From Lactarius indigo (lineage: Eukaryota; Basidiomycota; Agaricomycetes; Russulales; Russulaceae), in assembly GCA_025766275.1 (NCBI GenBank), contig JAFKAC010000001.1:3844001-3908000 (forward strand): a DNA stretch of 64,000 nt, given 5' to 3'. Made by a program: the position numbers and the translations under genes. The notes under the pieces were generated by a model, which saw nothing but the letters and a program-made list of their open reading frames with translations, searched no databases and was not told where the DNA came from. Below are positions 10,905 through 22,794 of this stretch, piece after piece (positions within the stretch are counted from its first letter, which is position 1; every line of letters begins with the position of its first letter).

Positions 10905-13900
10905 ATGTCGCCGAAACGCTCACGTCGCCATGCTCCTCCATCGCCAACCCCAGGCCCCCAACAAAAGCACGCCAAGTACGAACATCGTGATCCGTCAACT
11001 GGTTCCGAGTCCCCAAGCGGGTCCCAGCAAGGCCCTCTTCCGGGAGATCAGCTCTCTATCCGTCTGGCCACAGCAGAAGTGATGGATGGGCAGGATATCG
11101 ACGGAAAACTGTTGCTCATCCATACGTTTGTTCAAGCATACATAGACTCACAAGGATCAGGCGGCAAAATCTTTGCTGGTGTGGAACAGTTCAAAGTGAT
11201 CGCTAAACGTCAGCAATCACAGTTCCTTGGGTTGGTTAGGAAGGCAACAAGTCCAGGAGCGAACGATGATGACCGGGAGGCCTTGTTGCAACATGGTATG
11301 TGTCTTTTTGGTATGGGATAAATCAGATTACAAACAATATCTAAGACGCATTTTGGGTTGCTTCATCTTCGTCCCGGGCCGAAGCCGATGAGAGAATAGC
11401 TTCTAGGGAATCGCAGGGTCAGGGTGAGTCTCAACCATTTGGGTGTAGTGACACGCCTTAATTTTACTTTTACTCTCAGCTGTTGAGCGTTCTTGGACCG
11501 CAGATTTCGTCGGGAAGGGCCCGCTACGGGCCCTTGAGAAGCACGTTAGTGTACAGATGACGATGGGGAAGAGGTATGCTCGCTACTGCTCAATTGTCCA
11601 GTCATCCGGAATGGGCAAATCGCGCCTGTTGGACGAGTTTTCTAAGGAACACTTTCTGATCCCAATCAACCTGCGCCCGAAGGATGGCGAAGGTGTGTCA
11701 TGTCTCTTTCACCTCCATATCCTGCCAAACTCGCTTGTTAGGCTTCCCCCCCGCCGACGACGGTGTTCGCGATTTCCTCACAAGCAATCAGGACTATCAA
11801 GGTAAAAGCAGAAGCGAGTCATCCTACATGCGAGCGCACTATTTCCTCAATGCACTCTTTTGCGTTACCGCGGAGACCATCACGAAGTTAGATGCAGATT
11901 ATACCCCCAGTAAAGGCGGTGCTAAGAGAACGTATCACATTAACAAGTTCAGGAAATTTATGTCGAATGGGCAAACTATGGGTTCTTCCGGGTTCCAAAG
12001 GGTCAACTTTTACCGTGAGGTTGTTGACAAGGCAAAGGTACGTCGTACTTATGTTCTCCTCGCAATCCTTTCTAACTCGTCGGCGTTATTTTGAAGGAGG
12101 GCATCCTGAGCGACACCATGAGCGATAAGAGTAAGCCGGGCAACAAGAACAAGTCGCGCAAGAGTAAGCCGGACGAAAAGAAGCTCGGCGACAAGCACGA
12201 CAAGAACCTGATAGACGTATTCGAAAGCCTTCGACGTCGACTCAAAGATGATAGCCCTTCAAAGGAAGAGCTACTACTTCCAGACGTCTTCCTTGTGTTC
12301 GACGAAGCCCATCCGTTGACGACACCCTTCGAGTCCGAAGGGACGCAGAGCCATTTTGTTGAACTTCGTCGGGCACTTAGGGTACTCTCAGATGTGTCGT
12401 TGTTCACGTTTTTCCTCTCCACTACCTGGAAAATCTCTCAATTTTCTCCGCCTCGTGGTCGTGATGCATCCCACCGCATGAATGATGGCGAACTCAAAAC
12501 TCCTACACCCTTCATTTATCTGGGCTTTGACCAACTCATGAGGAACCGCAAAGTCTTCGACAAGTACAAAACCCTCGATGATGTCACTTCGTTGGATTGT
12601 ATCGCCCATATGGGAAGGCCATTGTGAGCCCTATCTTATTGTATATTCCGGGTTTCTCACCTTTTGTCAGGTGGGGCACAGCTTATGACCATGGCGATGA
12701 ACAAGTACGCCGCGGGTTGGTCCACTTTGCTTCCCTGAAGTTACTCTGCGGAACGTTCCCGGATAAGCTATCAGAGGCCCAGAATCGCGCTGTTTTGTCG
12801 CAGCGGTTGCCCCTGGACATCAATAGCACGATATACGTTCCGTTACCTAGCGACCAAGTGGAAAAAGAACAAGAGCAAATATCTAACCACATGCGCATCT
12901 GCATGTCGATTGGAGACGGGATCGATACTATACGTGGCATTGCTGCGTCTGAGCCTATCCTTGCGGAGGCGGCATCCATTGTTATGAGTGACAGTCGTGT
13001 CTTCAATCTAGTTGACGCTCTTTCCGAGGTTCTGACCGGATTTGGCATCAATACCGGAGATCGAGCAGAACTATTGGTCGCCGCGTTCTTCACATGGTCT
13101 CGTGACATAACAGCAGCGAAGATTAACTCCAAGACTTCAGAACAACTCTCACGTTACTTCTCCGTAGCGGAACTATTTTCGTCTCTTTTCTCAAGAGCAA
13201 CGTACACGTCAATGTCAGGCAAGACGCCGTCACTCTGTCACGCTAGACCTGCACAAATGTTTGGGCAGGTATTTGGCAACGCCTGGATGCACTTCAACCA
13301 TTTCATTAAGCCACACGAGCGGAAGGTCTTGACGAGGCCTTATTTACTCGCATTCATGGCACGTGGTGCAGCTGCATTTGGTGCCACCGGCCAGCGTGGC
13401 TTCGACGCTGTTTACCCGTTCTTGTATGGCGGTACTGACCTCGACGTCGACAAAGTTGGTTTTATCATTGTTCAAGTAAAGAAGAACGATACCAGCGAAG
13501 CAGCCCAGGACCAAATTTTCAAGAAGATGGACCCCTTCGCGTGTGGTTTGCTCAGTTTAGATAAACTAGAGCGAAGATTCCCTATCCCGATCATCCGCAT
13601 CGTTTTCGCGCTTTGTGGTAGCAAAGCGCCAGGAGTCATTCACAAGACTTACTCATCACCGGCGATGGGTGCGTCATATGTCGATGAAAATGGACAGCCA
13701 TACTTCACAACGTACGATTTCTGGTGCTCGGGAATCCATCAGGATGTTCTCAACCCCGTCAAAGACTTCCCAGATAAGTGGATCGCAATGGCTAACAAAG
13801 CAGACTCATGGAGATCGTTCTACAACAATTCCCTCGATCCCAGCGTACTACGCTCACAAACTCCCGGGAGTGGGCTTGATCCCTCTCATTTCGATTCTTG

Positions 13901-13937
13901 GTCAGCACCTATCTCTGGGTCCAAAGACCTATTCTAA
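10905..13937 (+). CDS. Crinkler-type P-loop NTPase fused to PD-(D/E)XK-like nuclease
   Basis: Six exons fit in phase: 10905-11295, 11400-11423, 11480-11692, 11742-12037, 12097-12623 and 12671-13937, giving 905 residues. Walker A is SSGMGKSRLLDEF, Walker B VFLVFDEAH, and a sensor-like stretch FTFFLSTTWK follows. A Lys/Ser-rich linker lies before Walker B. Toward the C-terminus, FDAVYPFLYGG...DKVGFIIVQVKKN resembles the D-(x)-QxK core of a restriction-type nuclease. This NTPase-nuclease order is that of the Crinkler (CRN) effector-like family, large in Agaricomycetes. The classic N-terminal LxLFLAK header is absent and no signal peptide is seen; the N-terminus is Pro/Ser/Gln-rich. A role in conflict or self/non-self reactions is inference. 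The 24-nt exon 2 is the least certain part. Confidence 0.78.
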
Positions 13938-15596
13938 CTTTGATACTGGTCGTTACGGTCTGTCGAATATTGCACATTCTCGTGTATGAAAGCCCCTTAT
14001 TGACTCTGTGCAATACAGAACCGCATGCGTCCTCGAGACCCCTCGCGTGAACTCCTTGATTGCTCAAACTCATCTTCCCCGACCCAAGCTTCCCCTCATC
14101 ACCAAATTCCCGCGGAAGTCATAACGCAGATCTCAGCTATTGAAATCGGTTCATAATAAAGTTCATAATATCTGTGTTGTCGTTATATTGGTTCTACTGC
14201 AGTTATGACTATTTTGTTGGAACGCGGCCGTAAACAATGGAATGTAGTTGTAGTATTTCCGAGTCCACAGTTTACCAGTGCCCGCATTCATATCCAAATC
14301 TCTGTTGCCCTCTCCGCCAACTGATACACGGCTACTGGATCTCCAAATCGAGAAAGCTCCCTGACGTTGCTGGTCCTCTGAGGCATTGAAGGGTATAGAC
14401 GAACGACAGTGCTGAAGATGACGACGTGCACCGATAGTACGAGAGAATGTCGGTAAAAGTAAAGTAAAATCCAAAGAATATGGGCGCGCTTATGCCCGAG
14501 ACAAAGAGCGTAACCCTAAGATGATCCGAGGAGAAAAGGTGGCTCGAAAGGGGACGACATGGGTGGCGCGATAGAAACGAGATGGAGAATAAAGGACTGC
14601 ATAATGGAAACATGGCAGGCTTGAAGCCGTGCCGTCGGCGTCACAGTTAGAAGGCTTCAGAACAAGGTTATCCCTAGGTGTGGATGATCGAGAAGCGTCC
14701 GACGATGACGGAAGACTGGATTTCGACGAGGCAAGGAACGGCAGGTTCGAGGGCAGGATGAGAGAGAGAAGCGTCTGCGATAGACGCTTGGCAACCAGTC
14801 ACGGGTGTTGTCACGACTTGGTCGGACCTGGTGTGCTCTTGCGTCTTTATTTGGCAGTGCCCACAAACAGGCCAGCGATCTGCCAATTGCCGAATCAATC
14901 AACACTATCTCCCTCCGTCTTTGTTCCGTCGTCAGAATCGGTCCCGACTTTCGTACTCTTGTCGGCACGGCCGTCTAATTCGTGGTTTCGTGATGGGGCT
15001 TGATGAGGTCGATGGTGGATATCGCACCGGTAGTGACATGGAACGTGTGGCATATTTTAATACAGTCGTTTTGGGAACTATTCTCCATCTAGCCCTAAAG
15101 ACAATCCGTGAACGATTGTCATTTTTGAGCGAATCATTTGAGCAAATCTTGCGCATTCAGTCGAGAAAAATCATTTTCCAGTCGTTCAATTCATCGTCGA
15201 TCCAAGAATGGAATCGTGCCTTGTGGTGTGGAGACATCTCGTTCGGCTTCGCATCACAAGGATGACCTACCAAATGAAGGTGCCAGTGAGTGGAGCATTC
15301 ACATCTAAGAACCATGCTGCGAATTACGTCTCAGCAAATGGCAATTACACCACAAAAGACCGTTAGATGCGCTGTGAACCGGACGGTGAAAATCTCCGGG
15401 TTCGAAATGCGATAATGTGCTGTTCTACACGGTCCCAACATGGAAGCGGCGGCGGCAAGCGGTGTACGGCGTCCGTGTAACCCTCCACGATGACACAGGG
15501 GTCCAATGCCCGTTCCGCGGCACATCTCGTACTGTAACATCTGTTGTAACATCAAGTATAACATATCTGAATGAGCCCACCACCCGGAGCTCCCGA
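13938..15596. other. Gene-free interval before the tandem array
   Basis: Short open frames occur on both strands (longest plus 14831-15265), without recognisable domains or supporting introns. Nothing else is supported. Confidence 0.55.
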
Positions 15597-15985
15597 ATGA
15601 GCTTTCCGAACAAGTACGGGTCGCGGCTCAGGTCCTGGTCAACATATCAACGAAACAGTCGCATGGCCGATGAAATCATCGATGTCAAATTTTGACAGAC
15701 TGGTGAGTGAGAATGACGAATTTGTCCATGTGCCACGTATGACCGTACGGCCCGAAGACCGGACTAATTCACCTCTGTTTGCCTTTTCCCACTGGCAGGA
15801 ATATACAGTTGCACGTTACAGGTGAGGGTATACGGAGTACAAACGAGCCATTACTTGTGATGAAACCCACGGATAGATACAGGAAGCAGTAACGTAAACC
15901 ATTGTCTGAGGAGATCACACCAACTGAACAATCTCAGACAGGGTTTCACATGCAACGTGGCAGCAACTGTACATCGCTTTCGAGT

Positions 15986-17053
15986 TCATGCAGTCGTGAC
16001 GGTAAGGAGTACCACGACACCGTCGGTCGCGATGCCTATCACAAGCCAGTCAACAAATAAAGTCACGTGGATAGGTGGCGTCATATGTGCTCGGTCGGGC
16101 CACTCACCATGGTTTATGCCTGTGGAGCCTGGCGCAAGCAAGCCAGTGATATCTTGCGCGACGGTGTGGTAGCCGCTCGCTCCAAGAGCGCCCTGTACAA
16201 ATTTATCGCTAGGCACCGTCAGACTTGGCACAACCAAATCCCTATCCGCGGGGATCTACTCACCGGCCAGTATCGTAACCGTCCGGAGAAATAGTGTGAC
16301 TCTCAAAGACATTCTGTAAACATAGAAAATGATTTACGAAACAGATCGGCGGGATCCGAGTCAAGAAGACACTACCTCTTCCTGGGAAACGCTGATCCAT
16401 TCCGTTAGTGTCCGTCCTTCGCAGGAAAAAATCGGGCAATAGGCAGACGTACGCAAGGAACAATGCGCCGGTATTGGCGCTGGGGCCGTTCTGGCGGAAG
16501 ACACGCAGATGGTTTCCTCCGGCAAGGCTCTCCAAGCATGAGCCGATGGGAACATTACCAAAATCCTGTCGCAGCTCGATGGTCTGGTTCACATAGCCGT
16601 GTCCGTCACCCAGATTCGCCGCTTGCGGGTCGCCGATGTGAATACCCAAGCACTCGGTCGCACTTGACAAATCGGGTCAGTACTACGCTAGGCACACCAC
16701 GCCATGAAGTAAGCAACAACTCACAATCCGATTGCGTTCGCAAAGTTTAGAAAGCCAGCGTCCGACAGGACACCCGGCGAGCTGAGACCCGATATAATAA
16801 CCTGTTTTTTCCCCACAGAGAGAGAGAAGAGTCAGACATGAGCAGTGATGGTCTACTAAACCAGTGGGGGGGAAATATTCACGTTGAGAGGCTCTCCGAG
16901 CGTGGGGGTCGCCCTATCGAGAAGAGAACCGCCAGCGAGAGTAGGGTTGACGAAAGGTACAGCGTCGGCCTCTCGCTTGAATCTGGGGGAGAATGTGCTG
17001 AGGGCGAGGGCGCCTTGGAGGCCAAGTAGTGACGCAAAGAGGAGGCGAACCAT
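15986..17053 (-). CDS. Small secreted protein, array copy A
   Basis: Seven exons: 17053-16883, 16801-16725, 16662-16453, 16391-16373, 16313-16264, 16208-16108 and 16035-15986. All are in phase, giving 225 residues. The protein starts MVRLLFASLLGLQGALALS, a signal peptide. Conserved blocks follow: GEPLNVIISGLSSPGVL, ECLGIHIGDPQAANLGDGHGYVNQT, GGNHLRVFRQNG, SHTISPDGYDTGRD, AQDITGLLAPGSTGINHG and a hydrophobic end VVVLLTVTTA. The blocks recall an Agaricomycete family of predicted secreted proteins of unknown function; no catalytic motif is visible. Exon 4 is only 19 nt. Other array copies share the same intron positions. The start was chosen because it opens the signal peptide and conserves the ATG context among copies. 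Confidence 0.85.
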
Positions 17054-18481
17054 GAGGAAGATCAAATCAAGAGAAGGGGGCGGCACGGTTATTCCGTAGG
17101 TTCGAGAGGCGACACCCATTATAACCATCGTCTACTGTATTCAGTCTCTGAGAAACGTGCCTTGAAGTCCATGTGCGTGCCAAAGGGAGGGTGTCGTACA
17201 ACAGATTTCTCTCATTACGTAGAAGCTTGCACTTGCCGGTGATGCTCTCTTCCCTTTACGTACCTCGCCTTCTTTTCCCGCGCTCGGCCGCAAGTATGAT
17301 TTTCCCTATGTCCATAGATAGACCTAGGGCCCGACTCGATCGCCGCAGCACTCCCGCAGCCCAGTTGAAGAGAAGAGTAGATTTAAGTAAGCCGGCACAA
17401 GACGAACGTGAGCTGAGTCGCCCGCGCATGAGCGTTGGACATTATAGTGCTGTATTCCCCTGTTGCCACAGGTTACCTGACAGGGAGGTTCTGATCGAAG
17501 AAAGTAATAGAGTCTGTTCGCTTGTCCTTTGTTCTCTAAAGTACCGGCCGTCCGATCACAGGCAGCCCTGTGCTGCCGTACCATATGCCATTGCCCGCAA
17601 ATTCCCAACGAACATCAGGCGTTGATGTTTCACCGCGGTTGGTAGAAGCTCCTTCCTGCGAGCCGAGGTTGAGATACCATGTGGAAACGGGTAAAGACCG
17701 GCCAATGCACTAGCAAATCAAGTCGAAGTGGCGAGTCAGCGGAGTTTTCTGAAACACTTGGTTCAATTGGTGCCCATGCCTACCACAGAGGAATAGAAAT
17801 ACAAGCCCCATCCTTAAAGATTGACAAGGCAGTCGTGTGGAGATCAGACCAAGATCAGACCGTTGATGCGAACGGTGGTACTTCGCCCGTGAAACACAGC
17901 ATGTGTTTTCCAGAAAGCGACCATGCTGTACAATACGTGCGGTGGCAGCTCGAGCAAGTAAGTGATGTCCGATGTTGGCGTGGACGAGGTTCGAAAAAGG
18001 GTGGGAAGAGTGAAATGGGGAATGAAGCGGACAGACCCACATCATGGTTCCGACAAATTGGGGTGCAGTCAGGGGATAGACCAGGAGGGGCTCGAATTCG
18101 TTTCGTGGAGTAGGCCCGAGAAAGGAGTATACGTAGGTGGAAGCGGCGGCCTAGGCGGCATCAGTGGTAGTGGCACTGGTATACGTATATGACCGCGACA
18201 ATCAATCAACAATACCTCCACAAGCACACCGGCATCACCGAGTCTCACGAGAGAAGTTGATGAATGAGCTTTCCGAACAAGGGTGTGTCCAGTATCATCG
18301 AATCAGTCGCACGGAGGACAGTGACTGGAAATAGATGACATGTTTTGACAGACTAGTCATGGTATGCGGAGCAGTAAGGATTACTTGAAGGAGACAAATC
18401 ATAACCAACGACAGCCTGAGTGTTAGGTAACGGGTCAGCGCACATCATATGTCACGTGACAAAAGTCCATCGCTCTCGTGT

Positions 18482-19579
18482 TCATGATACAATCGTGACG
18501 GTAAGGAGTATCGTGACACCATCGGTCGAGATGCCTATCGTAAGTCGAGTTGATGAACAACTGAGTATCGTCGCACAGATAAGGTGGCTCCATACCATGA
18601 TTTATGCCGGCGGAGCCTGGCGCAAGCAAGCCAGTGATGGTTTTCGCGGCGGTCTCGTAATTGACACCTTGATAGTGCTTCACTCCAAGAGCACCCTCCA
18701 CAAATTGGTCGCTACGATGCGAGGTGGTGCTACTATCAGAATTGACGCGACCGAATCCCTATGCACTCACCGTCCAATATCGTAACCGTCCGGAGAAATA
18801 GTGTGGCTCTTAATGACATCCTGTAAATATAGAAAGCGATTTACGAAACAGATTGGTGGGTCCGAGTCAAGGAAACACTACCTCTTCCTGGGAAACGCTG
18901 ATACATTCTGTCAGTGTCTGCTCTTTGCACGAAAAAAATTGGGCAATAATGATAAACAGGTAGACGCACGCAAGGAACAATGCACCGGTATCGGCAGTGG
19001 GTCCGTTTTGGCGGAAGAGACGCAGATGGTTGCCTCCGACAAGGGTCCCCAAGCATGAGCCGATGTCCGGAATACCATAGTTTTGTCGCAGCTCGAGGGT
19101 CTGGTTCACATAGCCGTGTCCGTCACCCAGATTCGCCGCCTGCGGGTCGCCGAGGTGAATGCTTAAGCACTCAGTCCCACTTGGGAAGGTAAATCGGATC
19201 AGTACGCTAGGCATACCACCCCACTCCACAAAGTAACGACTCACAATCCGATCGCGTTCGCAAATTTCAAAAAGCCAGAGTCCGTCAGGACCCCCGGCGA
19301 GCTGAGACCCGATATAATGACCTATTTTTTCCCCACCCACAGAGTCTGTCATGAGTGCTGATGCGGTTTACTAAACCAGTAGGGAGAAATGTTCACGTTG
19401 AGAGGCTCTCCAAGCCCATTGGACACCCTATCAAGAAGAGAACCGCCTGCGAGACGGGGATCGACAAAATCTACAGCGTCAGTCGATCTGGGGAAGAATG
19501 TACTGAGGGCCAGGGCGCCTTGGAAGCCAAGCAGGGACATCATGATAAGGGACATCATGATAAGGGGAATGAGAACCAT
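18482..19579 (-). CDS. Small secreted protein, array copy B
   Basis: Seven exons in phase: 19579-19397, 19321-19245, 19179-18970, 18897-18879, 18820-18771, 18711-18596 and 18534-18482, giving 235 residues. It carries the same conserved blocks as copy A, including ECLSIHLGDPQAANLGDGHGYVNQT, GGNHLRLFRQNG and GLLAPGSAGINHG. The signal peptide contains a perfect 15-bp direct duplication near 19535-19565, which gives LIMMSLIMMS and lengthens the hydrophobic core by five residues. Exon 6 is 15 nt longer than in copy A, matching copies C and D. Function unknown; secretion is predicted from the N-terminus only. Confidence 0.85.
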
Positions 19580-20599
19580 GAGGAAGATCCAATGTGGAGA
19601 GGGAGCGGCACAGTTATTCGTAGGATCGAGAGGTGGCGACACCCATTATAACTATCGTCAACGTATTTAATCTCTGAGAAACGTGCTTTGGGGTCCATGC
19701 GCATGTCAAAGGGCGGGTATGGCACTGTAAAACCTTGCATTTGCTCGCTTACTTTTACGTACCCAAACTCACTCGATCGCCTTCTTTTTGAGCTCTCGCG
19801 CTTGACCGCACGTGCGGTCTTCCCTGCGTCCATCGAGCTTAGAGATAACAGGGTCGGACTACTGCAGCACTCTCGCAGCGCAGCTAAAGAGAATGAGCAG
19901 ATCCAAGACGCGACGAGACGAACGTGAGCTAGGTCACCTGTTGAAATACCAGTGCGCGGACGTTATTCGGACCCGCAATCGGTCTACTTTAGCCCAGTCT
20001 AATATGGACCATTCATGTGTCTAAACAATTTTAGCATACCTACTATTAGCGTCTAGTGGTACAGAACTCCCCCATTTCGCTCCGTAGTCACAGTAAATGC
20101 TCTCACCCAGCACACCTTAGCCATTGCTCGTAGCCTCGTACGCGCGCGATTCTTGAGACCCTCTCCTGGTTCAATTGGTATCAACGTCTCACAGAGGGAT
20201 GATAGAAATACAAGCGCCGCTCTTAAGGATTGACAAGGTAGTAATTGTGCGGGAATAAGACCAAGGTCGTCATCGGTGATAGCAGTGGTACTTCACCAGT
20301 CAAAACACAGCGTATGTTTTTTCCAGAAAGCGACCACGCTGTACAATATGTGTGGTAGCAGCTCGAGTAAGGAAGTATAGCTGTAAGCAATGACCAACTG
20401 AATGTCGGCGTGGGCGGGGTTCGAAAAAGGGAAGGCTGAATGCAGCGGACAGACCCACGGTTCCAACACACAATTGGGGTGTCAGAGGTAGCAGAATCAT
20501 CGACTATAGACCAAGAGAAGCTCGAATTGTTTCGTAGAGTAAGCCCGAGGAAAAGAGGATACGGTAGTCAGATACTTAGGGAGAAGTGGGCGGCCGTGG

Positions 20600-20793
20600 G
20601 TATGCCCGGTGGCCCAAGTGGTTGCCCTTCTATATAACTATTCTCTGAGATTTTGGTTCCGTACTTACTTCTTCTCGGAGGCACCTCCCATGGACTAACG
20701 CGTTTCTTAAATACGGCTTCGTTCTGCTGTGACTGGTCTGTAACTCTCTGTTGCGCATCCCAGAATAAATATTGATCCAAAAAAAAAAAAAAA
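20600..20793 (+). mobile_element. Candidate tRNA-derived SINE with poly-A tail
   Basis: This 194-bp stretch is absent from the equivalent spacer of the other array units. It ends in 15 consecutive A (20779-20793). It is flanked by an imperfect 14-bp repeat: GTGGGCGGCCGTGG at 20586-20599 and GTGGCGGTCGTGGC at 20794-20807, which looks like an aged target-site duplication. Near its 5' end, 20610-20621 (TGGCCCAAGTGG) matches the RNA polymerase III A-box consensus at 11 of 12 positions. A GGTTC that could be a degenerate B box lies about 30-40 bp further on. It contains no long ORF. It could instead be a retroposed structural RNA or short mRNA piece. Confidence 0.5.
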
Positions 20794-21361
20794 GTGGCGG
20801 TCGTGGCAGATGATCGCAAGAATCAATTAACAATATAGTCGAAACTGTCATAATCAATGAGTTAAAACTGTTTTTGAATCATCAAGGAGTCCATCAATAC
20901 AAAACAGTTGCAATTATAACAATTTCGACTGTACCTTCACAGCACAGTGGCAAGGTCACGAATGAACGAAAGAAGCTCATGAAATGAGCTTTCCGAACAA
21001 GGTTATGTCGGAGCAAGGGCCCTGATTGACATACAGTGTCAACAAAATAGACACATGGAGATGAATCGAATGTCATATCTTTTTGACTGGTGCCAGTGAT
21101 GGTGATAACAACTTGATCGATTCTGTCGTGGTGATGCGCCAAGCAAATCACGTACACTACGATCATGCGGCCCGAAGAACCGGAATACTCTTGGATTACC
21201 GATTACAATCGCTACTACTATGATACTGTAGTAGTATACTACAGGAGAAGGTACTGCGGAGTAGTGGATTACTTGAAGGAGGCACGGGTAAGGGAATCTC
21301 CAACGACGGGGTTAAGCAACAAGAAGGTCAGCGCCGAAGCAACTGTCCATCGCTCTCGAGT

Positions 21362-21699
21362 TCATGATGCAATCGTGACGGTAAGGAGTACTATGACGCC
21401 GTCGGTCGGGATGCCTATCGCATGTCGAAGAATCGACGAACTAATGACGTCGCATGGATAAGGCGGTGTGATACCATGATTTATGCCCGTGGAGCCTGGT
21501 GGAAGCAAGCCAGTGATGTTCAGCGCGACAGTCTGGTATTTGATGCCTTGATAGCGAAACACTCTAAAAGCGTCCTTCACAAATTTGTCGCTACTTTCCG
21601 AAGAGGCACCATCATCAGACCTGGGTCCGACTGAATGTACAGTACTCACCGGCCGATATCATAACCGTCCGGAGACATCGTGAGGCCATCGGAGACATT
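21362..21699 (-). pseudogene. Truncated array copy C (exons 5-7 only)
   Basis: Three exons aligned to the last three of copies A, B and D remain: 21699-21650, 21590-21475 and 21414-21362. They encode SPDGYDIGRDKFV, the ITGLLPPGSTGINHG block and the VLLTVTIAS end, with intact splice sites and stop. Exons 1-4, with the signal peptide and the ECLGIHLGDPQ and GGNHLRLFRQNG blocks, are missing. Just beyond exon 5 the sequence passes within about 50 bp into the upstream spacer block of the array. A single deletion of about 1.3 kb between unit landmarks explains it. No replacement promoter or start codon is evident, so it is probably not expressed as protein. Confidence 0.85.
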
Positions 21700-22794
21700 C
21701 TATAAAGCGAATAGTACGAAACTCCATCGGTGACTTAGAAGAAGACGTTGTGGGTAAAAGCTCCTGCCCGTGAGTTGAGGTTGTGATACCGTGTAAGCGG
21801 GAGAAGATCGGCCAAGGTACCAGCAAACAAGTCAAAGTAGCGAGTCAGCGGCATTTTCTGAAATGCTCGGTTCAATTGGTGCCCATGCCTGCCACAAAGG
21901 AATAGATATATGAGTCACAGGTGCCATTCTTAGAGATTGACAAAGTAGTCGTGCAGGGATCAGATCAAGATCAGGCTGTCGATGCGAGCGGCGACACTCC
22001 ACCCGTAAAACACAGGGCATGTGCCTTCCCAGAAAGCGGTCATGCTATACAATATGTGTGGTAGCAGCTCGAGCAAGTAAGCAATGACCAATGTTGGCGT
22101 GGACGCCGAGTCAAGGGGTTCGAAGAAAGGGGGGAGAGTAAATGGGGAACAGATTGGATAGATCCACACTCAACTGGAGTACAGTCAAGGGTGGCAGAAT
22201 CATCGATGATAGACCAGGAGAAGCCCAAATTCGTTTTGTGGAGCAACGCCAACCCAAAAAAGTGGATATGTAGGCAAGAACGGCCGTGTCAGCGCTAGTG
22301 GCACTGGTGTACTAGCAGATGATTGCTACAAATCACCTCCACAGCACACCGGCATCGCCGAGTCGCACAAGGTTCCGAGTGAACGAAAGAAGCAGCAGCT
22401 CATGAATGAGCTTTCCGAACAAGGGTATGTCGGGAAAAGGGCTCTGGTCACATACAGTCAAGCGTGCAGCATCAACGAAACAGTCGCACAGGCGATGGTG
22501 CATAATGACTGGAAATCTGTTATGTCTTGACAGACATCATGGCATGGTGACAAAAATTATTGTCGTGGAGATGCGCCAAGCAAGTCACGTACATGCGGTC
22601 CGAGGAACCGGAAACTTTTGGATATCGATTACAATCGCTACCTACTAGCAGTATATTACAGGTGAAGGTATGCGGGGTAAAAGTAAGTGGATTACTTGAA
22701 GGAGGCAGGAGGTAGACTGGGAAGACAGGGTTAGGTAACAAGAAAGTCAGCGCACTATCATGTGCTACGTAGCAACTGTCCGTCGCTCTTAAGT

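Noticed and set aside
14831..15265. Plus-strand ORF of 144 codons before the array
   Set aside because: No domain, no splice support and low-complexity composition.
16260..16670. Continuous 136-codon frame in array copy A
   Set aside because: It reads through two introns; all intact copies share the same splice sites, so the spliced model is preferred.
17173..18192. Several 75-150 codon frames in the array spacers
   Set aside because: Frames are not conserved between the repeated spacers, as real genes would be.
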